DNA from: Heterobilharzia americana
Lineage: Eukaryota; Platyhelminthes; Trematoda; Strigeidida; Schistosomatidae
Direction of reading: 5' to 3'
Assembly: GCA_944470555.2 (NCBI GenBank)
Contig: OX104134.1
Span: 116,616,701-116,680,700 of the forward strand
DNA length: 64,000 bases
Shown here one piece after another: positions 32,846 through 43,799 of this stretch. Under the pieces are notes generated by a model. It had not been told where the DNA came from, searched no databases, and saw nothing but the letters and a program-made list of their open reading frames with translations. The position numbers were made by a program, and so were the translations under genes. How positions within the stretch are numbered: position 1 is the first letter of the stretch; every line of letters begins with the position of its first letter.

Positions 32846-35525
32846 AGCATACTGAGTTTTCGAGTGGCTATCATGATGTCTCCAAGAACATCGAGGGCTC
32901 TCTTTCATGCAGTGGGAACCAATCTCCTTCTGCAGGATCAGGATCATGACAACAAGATTCAAGTGAAAAGGAAGGAAAGTCACAATCATACAATGCTACG
33001 CTACACACCTACAAATAATGCAGATCAAGAGAGGAGGGAGGAATTCTACAGACAACTACAATCAGTAATGGACAAGACCACACCCCAGTTGGCGATGGCG
33101 ACATCAAAATTCATTCTAATGTGTGGGGTGACATGAATGCCAAACTGGGAGCTGACAACACAGGAACAGAACTCATCGTGGGTCGAGAGGCACTCGGTGA
33201 AATGAATGAGAATGGAGCACTCTTTGCAGACTTCTGCGCATTCAACGATTTGGTGATTGGAGTCAGGCAGTGTGTACAAACACAAGCATATTCACAGGGC
33301 AGTGACATGGATTTCACCAGATGGACACACTACACTAAAAATCAGATCGACTTTATCTCAATGTGAAGAAAGTGGAAACACAGACTACTGGACACAAGAT
33401 CAGATCAAGAAGGGGAACAGATGTAGGTTCATACCACTCACTATCTAGTGCAAGGAACCTTGAAAATCAAGATGAAAACCTTCAAAGAAGTTGGTGATAG
33501 GCCACAGTTCAAGTTGAACACCCAGAACAGAAACTGAAGGACGAAACCACAAAGGACATCTTCACATCAGTCAGCCATCAGAACAAAACGGAAGACATTG
33601 AGCAACATTCCTGAAGGATCGGGCGTGGAAGAACACTGAAACTCTTTGAAAGCTATGTGGAAAGAAACCTGCATAACCGCATTAGGAAGGAAGAGGGAAC
33701 AAGACAAGGAATACGTCTCCACGGACACATGGGAGCTGGTAGAGCAGGGAGAGAAAGAGGGTGAAGCAGAAGATGAACAAGTGCAGTGCAGTGCAGTGCA
33801 GTGCGGGGATGAACAACAAAAAGAGGAACTAAACACAACCTATAAAACACTACACTGGACAAAGAAGTGAAGAAGAGTGCGCGCAAAGACAAAAGACACT
33901 TCTACGACACACTGGCAGGTGAAGCACAACACGCTGCAGGTAGGAGAGACAGACACCTGACAACACTATATCAAATAACCAGGTTACTATCTGGGAGGGA
34001 AGAGATCAACGCAGACGAAACCAATGAAAGATAGTGAAGGAAACCTAGTTATTATCACCAAAGAGGAGAAACAAAGGAAATGATGGGCTGATCACTTCAA
34101 AAAGCTCTTGAATCGACCACCAACACCACCTGCAACTCGTCCAGAAATACCATCAGCATCCCAACCACAGAACTACCAGTGAACACAAGCAGCAGGACCA
34201 GATGGAATTCCGCCAGAAGCACTGAGAGCAGACACAGAGACAACAACGGACACGCGCACACCACTATTGCTGAAGGTCTTCAAGGAAGGAAGGAAGGAAG
34301 GAAGGAAAGGTACCTGCCAACTGATTGGAAGAAGGGCTACCTTATCAGTGGACTCCTGAAGAAGGGAGACCTCAGTCTTAGCAACAACTGGCACGGAATC
34401 ATGCTCCATCCTTGTCCACTTAATGCAGAATATTAAGCCGCATCAACCTGGAGAGACTAGAAGATGCTCTCAATCAAAAATTACGACCGGAACAGGCTGG
34501 ATTCAGGAAGTACAAATCATGTGCGGATCAAATTGCAACGATTCGTTATGCACCATCATAGAACAGAGTATAGAATGGCAGTCAACTCTCTACCTCAACT
34601 TCATCGACTTTGAGAAGGCCTTCGACAGCGTCGACCAAGAGGTAATTCGCCAGGTAGCTGCTTCAACACTACGGAGTGCCACAAACCTGTATCAACCTCA
34701 TTCAACATGCCAAGTAATTCACAATGGAAAGCTCAGTGATGCCTTTGAAGTATACGCAGGAGTAGGACAAGGCTGCCGCCTACTATCACCCATCATCTTC
34801 CTGATTGTGGTCGACTGGACCATGCAACAAACTGTGAGGAGCGAGAAGATGGACATACGCAGTCTGGACCGAGGAAAATACTCTAGGAGATCTGGATTTC
34901 GCCCATGTGGAACTAAACCAAAGATCCACAGGCGAAAACCAACAAGTTGACAGAAGAGGCAGGGCAGCGAAAGAAGACGGGACTTCAGGTGAACGTGGAG
35001 AAGACAGGGGTGATGAAGATATCCAACCAACAACAGCATCAACAACAAGCACTAACCACCATCAACGGGAAAACCGAAAGGAAGTTGTCGCTTTCATCTA
35101 CCTACTTACCTACCTACCTACCTAGGCAGCATCTTCTCAACTACAGGCGGCCACAGCACAGATGAGGGTGTCAAAGCCAGGATCAGGAAGACAGCAAGAT
35201 AGGCCTTCACTAACCTGAAACCAGTATGGAGATCTACTGCACTCCGCATAAAGCGTGAACAACACCCGGATTTTCAACACTAATGTCAAGTAAGTCAGTG
35301 CTTCTATATATGGTTCAGAAACTTGGCACATCACGAGAAGCATTTCCAACAAAGTATAGACATACGTCACATTAACAGCTGCCAACCGACCGAGAAACCA
35401 ACGCTCAGGAAATATGCAGAAGAAAGTGGAGATGGATTTGGTATACATTGAGAAGACCATTAGGGGAAACCATGCAACAGACCAGACCCTAGAGTGGGAT
35501 CCGAAGGACTGGAGAGAAGAGAGTG
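32846..35525 (+). mobile_element. RTE-clade LINE, copy 3, 5'-truncated
   Basis: Begins where copy 1 is at about 6,518 and is nearly identical to it to about 35,360, after which the tail differs. It has four GTGCA units instead of five and lacks about 58 bases near 34,190, where ACACAAGC meets AGCAGGACC. It abuts a fragment of a different RTE family upstream. Confidence 0.75.
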
Positions 35526-35529
35526 AAAT

Positions 35530-36890
35530 GGCGATGTGTTACTGAACCAGAGGGATAAATAGTAGTAGTTGCGTGATATGGATAGTTATTATACTAACTG
35601 TTGCAGTCTTGACGATAATACTATGATGAGCCTCAGGAGTACTCATTTGTTGAGGAGAACTATGCATTTCCTTCCAGGTATTGAAAAAGATGACGCTGAG
35701 GCTTAAGTCACTTTTAAGGGTTCACTTTTTATGCAATTTAACAAGGAGCAAGAGATCCAAGCACACTGAGATAATAAAGTTTAGAAACTTGTGATTCGGA
35801 CAGTGGTTTGGTGGTTTTATGCCCTAAAATATCAAAACTGTGAATCGAAGTCAAATACTCTTTGCAACTGTATGCCATTGATTCTTTCATTTCAGACTAA
35901 ATATATACAAACCTACTGACTTATGTGGTGTCGGTAAATGAGAAGTACTGCACACTTCGAAATCAGTTTAGAGGTTACTTAAAGCGAATGAGATCGGTTC
36001 CCTTAAATGGCCTTTATCGCAACTGGAACATGCATTACTGTAGGCCCCAATAAGCTAGTAAGGTGTAATCAAAAGTGGATGAGAAAAATATCATGGCAAC
36101 GAGAACACCAGCGAAGACAGTTTTAAAAGCGTCTATGTTGACAGAATAAGGGATAGTGTTAGCAATGCAATCTACCTATTTTGATAATGATGGGTTGGAA
36201 CACTTATCGGTGAAGCCGACAACTTAACCTCCCTCCACAACTTTCTGTTGGTGATGAAGTTATCTAAACCCACACAAACAAACCAAATTAGAGCCCTACA
36301 CAGGAAAGCTATCAGCACATGTGGTCATAGTTAGCGACAGCATGTAAAGAAGCGGTGGAAAAAAAGGCTGAAAAGAAAGTGACGGAGCATGAGGTAACAG
36401 GAAATAAATGTTAACTATGTAAGGGATGATAAAACAATAAATTATCCTGAAAATGGCATAAAAGTGGATGTATGTAGGGTCCTTCGACACATCACTCACC
36501 AAGTCACAGTTTGACAAACTCCAGAAACCAAATGAGCGCCAAAAAAGTAACTACTGATTACGAAAAGTTCAAATCTCTGGAAACAAGGATTCTTTGGTTT
36601 TCAAATTGTGGTTAAATACAAAGCTTAGTGACACATTCGCAGGTCTCAGCTTTTTTTATGGTTATACCAAGAACCTAGACAAAACAATGTAGAATGAGTA
36701 ATTTCAACTAGACTGCTACTGTTCTGGCGTTAAGATGAAGGGCTTATTTTAGACCTGGAGTTAATAAAAGTGAAGGACTTAGAGCTTTATTTTAGCACAG
36801 GTTCATTCGGGTCTATACCCTTTGTTATCGGCATTCAAACTTTTACAACTGCAACAATCGGCAGGAAAAAAAACAACAATAAAGGAAACT
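35530..36890. other. Intronic stretch, nothing recognised
   Basis: Intron between the PHC-like exons at 36.9 and 32.2 kb, downstream of RTE copy 3. No ORF over 75 codons and no repeat family that I can name. Confidence 0.5.
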
Positions 36891-36893
36891 TAC

Positions 36894-37052
36894 CGCCAAG
36901 TGTGTTTCAGATTCGAGGTCATTAATTTCTGGTAACAATGATGCAGTTTTGTCGTCGATGTCTTTGGGTACACAAGCGTTGCTTGTGCTTTCATGAGAGC
37001 TCTTCTTCAACTTATCAACGCACAATTCCACAGGACCATGATTTTCAGAGGA
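36894..37052 (-). CDS. Polyhomeotic-like gene, 5' region exon
   Basis: 53 codons, phase 0 in and out, between acceptor TTGTCCAG and donor TTGGCG/GTAAGT. It encodes SSENHGPVELCVDKLKKSSH and ends NDLESETHLA. It is separated from the next upstream exon by only 34 bases. Membership of the PHC-like gene rests on matching phase with the 32-kb exon and on strand, so a separate upstream gene is not excluded. Confidence 0.6.
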
Positions 37053-37086
37053 CTGGACAAATACATGATTCAAATCGGAAACCTAC
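37053..37086 (-). other. 34-nt spliceosomal intron
   Basis: On the minus strand this stretch begins GTAGGTTTCC and ends TTTGTCCAG. Removing it keeps a phase-0 frame across both exons. Reading through is also open for about 14 codons but hits TGA straight after the acceptor, so splicing is needed for the long frame. Introns of about 26-40 nt are established for the 5' parts of schistosome genes. Confidence 0.55.
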
Positions 37087-37191
37087 TTTAGCTTTAGAAT
37101 TCACAAGTTCCACCAAACACACAGGAGGTGAGTCATCCTCGCTACGATCAACTGTATTGGTGAAAATACAACTGTTCATCTCATCCTGCGT
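37087..37191 (-). CDS. Polyhomeotic-like gene, most upstream placed exon
   Basis: 35 codons, phase 0, between acceptor AAGTTTTAG and donor AAA/GTAGGT. The peptide starts TQDEMNSCIFTNTVDRSEDD and continues to PPVCLVELVNSKAK. An internal ATG is present, so translation could start here, but the acceptor implies a further upstream exon I could not place. The short downstream intron is of the size class that schistosome genes show near their 5' ends. Confidence 0.5.
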
Positions 37192-37194
37192 CTA

Positions 37195-38830
37195 AAACTT
37201 AAACTTGTATAACGATAAGACTACCATAATCTATGCAAGTAGTTAACGAACATAAGAAGACAAGGTCGCTGTCTTGAACTTAAGGTCAATGAAGTGCGCT
37301 TGGTTACGTAAAACAAAATTGCATTTGACTCCTTCCTCGATAAAGTATGGGGCTCTGAGATACTTTTGAAAGACCGATAAGAGTTTTTTCATTCATCTTT
37401 ACTAAATGTTGAATATGTATTCCAAATGGTTAGTTCGTAAAACCTTTCACTGCCTTGATGAAGATGTTTCGGATATTAGACATTCACACTTCGAGTGTCG
37501 CCTTGTGGACGCACAAAGCAGTGTATCTTTGAGTTTCGCTTCTGTACTAGTGGAACACATTCTTTGCTAGGACCAGTGACAGTTCTGAACAGAAAGAAAT
37601 ACTCAATTTATTAGCTCTCCAGTTACGACAGTGCTGCTCAAGGTTCGTAAGACAATGGATAGCTTCTTGATTACATTATTTTTGTGCTTTTGTTCCTCAG
37701 CGTGTAAGGCAAAACAAATTTGTTCTAAATGAATCCCCACTGCCTAAGACTGGTGGCTTAACCAAGGGTATGATAAATACAAAAATAACGAGTATCATTC
37801 ACGTAATGTCCAGATTTTTAGGACCATAAATTCTCAACTTCTTGATCACAGATTATTTGTACCGCAGTGATCTGAGCGGGCTGCTGACCTCCTTTTTAAA
37901 GCGTTAGGGGAAGAGGCCATAGCATTCTGTGGGGGTAGTTACATAGTTTACCCACCCCAACTGCAAACAAGTTAGCTTGGATCTTCTTTCGTGCCCTCTT
38001 ACGCCCCGCTCTGAAGCGATAACCCCTAGGGTGAGGTTTCCGATTAAGCTAAAGAGCAGCTGGATAAAGTGAAGGGGTTTTTGGGCCATAAGGCACACCA
38101 TTACCGCGTCTCCTTTGATTCTTCCGTGTTGTGCTGGATACGGGTCAAGAGGGACTAAGCGATCCGGATACAGTTTGTACTATAGCCCAATCACCTTCCC
38201 AGAAGTGAGTGATTTTCTATTCCATCCCTTCCGATTTTTATTTTGTATTTATGATTTATTTCGTTGTAAAATTTCTTATCACTCCTAGCGTAGTAATCCC
38301 CCATCCATTCCAAGCTGACTACATAAACTTGTAGGTGTTTGACTTAAAACACGAAAAGTAATTCTTTTTGTTCCTTTAGGGAGAAGCTTTCTCACTGTTC
38401 CCTAAAGGAAACATATTTTTCAGCGGTTCAAGTCTGAGACTGAAATCAGGTGGTCAGTCGACAGTTAGCCACGTGGAACCTTCTTGATCTAATTTGACCC
38501 CTTCTCAATCATTCTTCCCACATTTTAGGAGACATTTGAATGAACATATAATGTTCTTTTCCAGACCCCAGAGCTATTTTTTCCTGTTGAGTGACTTCGC
38601 TCCAGCAACAGTGAGATTTTCAACAATTCCTGGCTAGCGCTTTACCAGAGGTGAGTGACATACACAAATAAACGTTGAAATAAACAAGCCCATGACTTCT
38701 GTGCACTAGGAAGCTTAGATTAGGCCGAATCTACCAGTGATCTGATTGGTAAAAATACAATCCATCCGGAATGCCCTGCAGTCAAACCCCAGGAACTACA
38801 TTAAGAGGCATTCTCGGTCGGGTAGTTTTC
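37195..38830. other. Unannotated stretch
   Basis: A plus-strand frame at about 37,435-37,570 (KTFHCLDEDVSDIRHSHFEC) is coding-like but short and unplaced. A minus-strand 65-codon frame at 37,904-38,101 has no clear support. The rest shows nothing I recognise. Confidence 0.35.
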
Positions 38831-38839
38831 CCGCAGGGG

Positions 38840-39584
38840 TCACTGAAAATTATCAGCTAGACCAGATGGATTAGTAAGAAAAACTTTAAACCACCAATAA
38901 CGAGGAGTTGAAAAGAGTTTTAGATCCAGAGTTCCCCCGGTGGGTTGCATCATGTTCTTCCTAAACGTTGCAGGGACTTCTGTAGGCAGGCACAGGGCTT
39001 TCCTAATTTTTGATGCAACACGAGGGTTTGACTTCAGCACCGGTTTTGGGGGAGGATTCTGCATGGGACAGGCATAAACGGCAGCACTTCCCCCTAATCC
39101 GTATGACATAACCTTTCAGATGAAGTCCAGCCCACCTAAAATTTCACGACATTTTGTCTTCTGTGAACTTCGTTTCAAAGACAGTCGCTTTTCTAGAACT
39201 ATCCTACTCAGTCCTTCACCTCGTCCTAAATATCTTGGGGCGAATGGAGCCAAAATTCCAGTGGTAAGTTTGGTTAGCAAGGTTGTGCTGGCAGTCTTGA
39301 AATAGCCAGTTTTGTCAAGATTTTAAGGAAAGGAGGAAAAAGTAGGAGGGTCCAGATCCTCAAAACTGCTTTTCAAAGAGACAACAAAAGAGTCTTCCTT
39401 AGGGGATGCAGTGGATAAAATTTCTTGCCCATCTACCAACCGTTCAGTAGTCACATGTGTGTTTGCCTTAGAGAAGTGAATAAATTTTCCCTCGACCCGC
39501 TCCTGTCCCCTGGGGTTACACTCGCTTATCTTCATACACCTAAGGGAAGCATTCGGTTCATCGTGCCACGTCTTTACAGCTCTC
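38840..39584 (-). CDS. Unidentified minus-strand coding-like cluster
   Basis: Three open segments lie head to tail on the minus strand. One is at 39,323-39,584, after acceptor ATGGTTAG, with peptide RAVKTWHDEPNASLRCMKIS. One is at 39,117-39,305, with TTGILAPFAPRYLGRGEGLS. One is at 38,840-39,110, with VMSYGLGGSAAVYACPMQN and FRKNMMQPTGGTLDLKLFST. Stops between them would have to be removed by short introns; one candidate is 23 nt (GTGGGC...GAAAG, 39,109-39,131), but its phase supports a different frame in the third segment. No domain is recognised. It could be a small gene or an old transposon ORF. Confidence 0.3.
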
Positions 39585-40268
39585 CTAACCATGTCCAGAA
39601 AAATAGAGTTACTTGGGTAGTTACCTAAGAGTAAGGATGGTCGAGGTGCGAGCTGGCCTCAGAAGACAGTGGATGTTTTCGGTTCTCGCATAAATGCCTT
39701 GGAAGTTATCCACTAAACGTCTCCACCGGTTTACGCTACAAGTTAGTTCAGTGGTCCAGCTGGTACTCAAACATTCTTGAGTCTTATATATGACGACTGA
39801 ACAGCGTTGGCCTTCGGAGCAGAATTTCATACTATTGTGGAGCAGTTACTGCGGTGACCAAGTGCTATTAGGATTGATCCCAATATCAGAAAGTTTATGG
39901 ATTTGCTGACGGATGACCCCTCAACACGATGTGTTCGCATCAACGCGCGTTATCCCCGGAGGTTCCCAAAGTTCTCATGGAGCCTTGGGCGGAGAACCTG
40001 CTCGTGATCAGAGTAGGAGTACTCGGTGATGTACCTTCAAGCTTGCACGCAGCGTTTCGCTCTGCGCTATCATTTTCTCCGCGATCCACGAGTAAGGGAG
40101 TCATTTTTAACGTCATAAACTACTAGCGATGTAAAATGAAGATTAAATTCCATCGAACATATGTACCTCCTGGCTTCTTGTTCATCCATTTGAGGATGAC
40201 TTGTTCGATCTGAGTTGCAGGCTTTGAATCAGTTTCGGAGTTGACAAGGCCTGGTCATGAACTGATGG

Positions 40269-40781
40269 TTAGGGCGTGGATTTATTTTTTGAGATGTGGA
40301 GTCTGAGGTCCTTCTTTCCCAAGTCTCCCTCCATCTGAGTGGTAGGAGAATAGACTGTTCTGGAAGTCAACCTCACAGGCTGGGTGGGGGGCGTAGTTTC
40401 TCTACTAGGGTTCATTTCATTCCCAAAGCATTAAAACTTCCTACTTCAACTTGCTTACACTTCTGCCTCCTTGTCTTACAGCATATCAGATGTGGCATGC
40501 ATATTTTTCTATGAAAGGATCTGTTTCAAAGTTATGCTATTAGAGGGTAGTTCTCATCAGTCATTAGTTGTCACCTTTGTGCTCTCTTACGTCAGGACGC
40601 TCAGTACCATAAGCAGGAAAACTGAGGCCTCTGCAGCTCTGACTTATAGCACCGCACTATTCACGGTTGGTCTCGACATAATGCAGCTTCCCAGTTGGGT
40701 ACGTCTGCGTAGAAGCCACATATGTAAGATGATAAGAGTCATTGTGATTGGTCCCAGATGACCCGGTACTTACCCCCAGTC
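40269..40781 (-). CDS. Candidate micro-exon gene, 3' end
   Basis: Four minus-strand exons with canonical sites and compatible phases: 40,774-40,781 (8 nt), 40,591-40,630 (40 nt), 40,480-40,508 (29 nt) and 40,269-40,359 (91 nt, ending TAA). Joined they read D-W-G, then GLSFPAYGTERPD, KNMHATSDM and LTVYSPTTQMEGDLGKKDLR, and end NKSTP. Introns are about 86-143 nt. Schistosomes are known for micro-exon genes encoding short, variable, often secreted peptides. No signal peptide is visible because the 5' end is not placed; a possible 43-nt exon lies near 41,000-41,042. Chance splice-site matches are the main alternative. Confidence 0.4.
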
Positions 40782-41880
40782 CTGAAACGTGATTAACGAA
40801 GGGACAAGAGGTTGACGTGAGAAATCCGGGCGATAACACATGGCACTGGTAAAGTGGCGACAGACTGAAACACAACTCAACAGAAGGTGATAGATTTGAT
40901 GGTGTAAACTTGAGGTAACCACCATTTTCTAGGTCACCAGACCTACAGCGGTAATGAACATGGTTTGAGAAAGATAAGAAACACCCTGTACTGTGTACTT
41001 AAACCTCCAAAGGGACTGCATATGGTTTCACCAAAGCCGCGGTGCTGCTATAAAGAAAACATAAAATTAGTGGTATAGACAAACCATCCATCATAAAATA
41101 AGCCCTTTAAACTCCCTACCATACTCCTTACACCCTCCCTACCCTTGAGGTCACAGTAACTATTTTCCCCTTACCCCACCCCGACCCTAAGCGTGCATAC
41201 TAAAGCTCTTACTGATTCTCCAATGTAAAATGGGTCACCATCTCCAGTCATTTGTAATACAGCTAAAACTCGGACGTGGAAATGCCACATACGAAACTCT
41301 AAAGGTATTCTATAGGTACAGTATTAGTCCCCACGTCCCCTTTACACAATCTAGTCCTCAACATCGTTTCCCCAAATTCTGAGATAACTAACCACACCTC
41401 TCATACCTCTGTGTTTCCCTTTCTTATCTGATGTGTAGATTATGACCGAGAATCGCACTAACTTATACTCATCATTGAAACAAGCTCCGAATTTCTATTC
41501 AAAACCCACAAGCTATCGTTCCTTACCACTCAGAAAGCCACTCTTCCGGTGAGGAAGCCAAGTGAAAATGACTTCATACGAAGCACCGACCTTGAAGTTT
41601 TACTGAATGATTCCCTGACAAGAGCCCATATAAGCTCCGCCATAATATGACAACAGTAGCCGAATAGAATCAAGTCTTAGCTTAATTTATTCAAATGACT
41701 CCGTTTACAAAACGATGGACCAGAACATTCATTATGCCCTCCGCGGTGCCATGCAACACCGGTCCCGAATAATCTCCAGTCCGCCCCAGTATTTAACTCT
41801 TGGCATGCCATCTATAAACAGCACAAAATTATTGAATACTCACACACTTTCAGTTTCATTCACGCTCAACATCCGGTGTG

Positions 41881-42223
41881 CAGTGTACTCCTGCTGATTA
41901 GGCGACTCATTATTGCTAGAACAATGCCTGTAATAGGTAATTATACCGGTGTTCATCTTAGCTGCTGGTGTGTGACGAAGTGGCTTTTACCGAATTTTTC
42001 ACCGGAAGTATCCAAACGACTGCGTAATGTGGGTGGCTATATATGGCGTGATGATTTATTCTTTCTAAAGTTTCTCAGAATAGCTGAGAAAAATAACATT
42101 CAGACGTTGCCTGTAAAGATGGCACGCCTTCGTGTAATTTATTATTCAAAATTTATTGTTATCATTATGACTTGTCCGAAGCTTCTAGATGGTCGTAACT
42201 GCAGTGGATATCTGGATAAATAA
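41881..42223 (+). CDS. Coding-like ORF, unknown
   Basis: A plus-strand frame open for about 114 codons after a possible acceptor (CCGGTGTGCAG). It contains TMPVIGNYTGVHLSCWCVTK, FSPEVSKRLRNVGGYIWRDD and NNIQTLPVKMARLRVIYYSK. The mixed basic and hydrophobic composition looks protein-like, but I recognise no family. A repeat that is also present inverted at 51.4-51.9 kb lies just downstream, so it may belong to a mobile element. Confidence 0.3.
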
Positions 42224-42434
42224 TAAAATAGAAAAGACCACATTAGGTGGTGACTTTAAAGGCAACACATTCACGACAATGCTAAACAGCAGACCTCCCA
42301 GTAACTTATACAATGTGAATCCCTCTGACAGAAAGCAGTAACGGCCAATACATCTGCCCAAGAGCTTTCTAAAAAACGGACGGTCATATCACTGAATAAC
42401 AAACTATGCAAATGGGTTAACGGTGTCGGCCGGT

Positions 42435-42905
42435 TGTAACTCAAACCTCAAATACTTGATCCTAATAGTGGAACCTATCTGTGTGGGGGAGATGAAACTT
42501 CATGCCCGACTCATGAGTTGTGGCAAGTTTTCATAAGGTTATGCACATCAGTGGCTTAGTGTGTGAATCATACGATACCAAATACCATTTTATGAACTTT
42601 CAAGAATTATCGATTTGGCCTGCTTGTGAACTGGTACCTCTCATGTTAAACCAATTATATGAGAATGGGAATCATTGTTTTCTTTACTTTACTACCCAGC
42701 ATATGCTGAAAAGTGGTATTTTATTGTTTCTCTCATAAGTGGCACGATCGTCTGATGTTTTCGGTACAGTTTAATGACCTCTCTTCTGTACTATTCCGGA
42801 CCCGTTAAATCTTGTAAATTTTTGAACACATCCCAATGTGATGATGCCCGTAGACTGGCTTTGCTCATGTTAAATTACTAATGTAAGGATAAAATATTTT
42901 CTAGA
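42435..42905 (+). repeat. Repeat also present inverted at 51,390-51,860
   Basis: Shared blocks include GTGGAACCTATCTGTGT, then CAAGTTTT, GAACTTTCAA-like, TGTGAACTGGT, GAGAATGGGAAT-like and GCATATGCTGA, and the tail TGATGATGCC...CTCATGTTAA. Both copies keep similar short frames (ELVPLMLNQLYENGNHCFLY here). Element or gene family unknown. Confidence 0.55.
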
Positions 42906-42939
42906 TGAATGGGGATTTTTAATTTAAAATTATTATTGA

Positions 42940-43015
42940 TCATGGTCTGGGGTCAGTTGGGGAACCACTTAAAATCTGGGAGCAATGTACGGCTGTTTCG
43001 TTCTAGTATGGGTGA
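42940..43015 (-). repeat. SINE fragment with decayed hammerhead
   Basis: The minus strand reads CACCCATACTAGAACGAAAC, then AGCCGTACATTGCTCCC. The 5' core is lost, and the cleavage triplet reads CGTA instead of TGTC. It lies just upstream of the coding-like frame starting at 43,052. Confidence 0.45.
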
Positions 43016-43051
43016 GCTCTCCGTCACCACCAACGTACTTGAGCTCACAGC

Positions 43052-43377
43052 CTAACGTGAATAAAACTAAAACTATCCCCCTGAGCGTTCGGAATAAAGG
43101 ACCTTATACCCACCCTGGCTATGACATTAAAGCTAGCGTAAGTAACACCTATCCAGCGTTCTATGAAGAATCTACACTCTGGAACCCCCCGGAAAACTCA
43201 TCTTTTTCCGGGCTTCACAAAGTTAAAGTACCTCTAGCCATGCAGATGATGACATACTCGAGTCAACTGCTGTCAGCTATAGCCAGCAGCCAATTCAGTG
43301 GCAGAAATACTATAGTGACACCTTCTCATCCCCCAGGCCAACAGATGGTCGGTCATCGTCTGGGCAACAATGGGTAG
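43052..43377 (+). CDS. Coding-like ORF, unknown
   Basis: Following a candidate acceptor (GAGCTCACAG) the frame stays open for 107 codons to TAG. It reads NVNKTKTIPLSVRNKGPYTH, then STLWNPPENSSFSGLHKVKV and QMMTYSSQLLSAIASSQFSG. No domain is recognised. A decayed hammerhead SINE in the opposite orientation lies immediately upstream, in what would be the intron. Confidence 0.3.
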
Positions 43378-43558
43378 TCCGGCACGCAACACCAAGGAAC
43401 TTGCCTTTATCGCGACATTTCCCACCCCGCATCCCGTTGACCCAAATGATGACCATGGAAGAACACTTTTATCCCACCTCGTTAATGACCTATGCCTTTG
43501 TATAGCTCCATCAGAATTCCCTGTTTGTAAATAAATGAATAAATGTTTTATTCTCGTG

Positions 43559-43780
43559 TTAAAAAAAGGATTTTAACATGAGAGAAGCCAGTTTACGGGC
43601 TTCATCACGTTGATACATCTCAAAATATCTACAATCCAATGCTGCAAGACCATATCTGAATTTCAGTCGACCTTGAACCACTACCTCAATGAACTTTGAG
43701 TGCTCAGGATTCCTAATGTGCCCTACACACACGACACCATGTTCCTTATTGGCCCGCCAAATAGGGTCCAATGCAACCAT
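43559..43780 (-). CDS. ORF in a repeated segment, unknown
   Basis: A minus-strand ORF of 73 codons: MVALDPIWRANKEHGVVCVG, then VVVQGRLKFRYGLAALDCRY and DEARKLASLMLKSFF. Its 3' end has relatives at 42,836-42,905 (plus) and 51,390-51,500 (minus), which preserve the block encoding DDA-LALLML. The unit is therefore repeated, either a gene family fragment or the terminal ORF of an undescribed element. Confidence 0.3.
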   Translation of the reverse strand: MVALDPIWRANKEHGVVCVGHIRNPEHSKFIEVVVQGRLKFRYGLAALDCRYFEMYQRDEARKLASLMLKSFF

Positions 43781-43799
43781 CCAAAAACTTGTCGAACGG

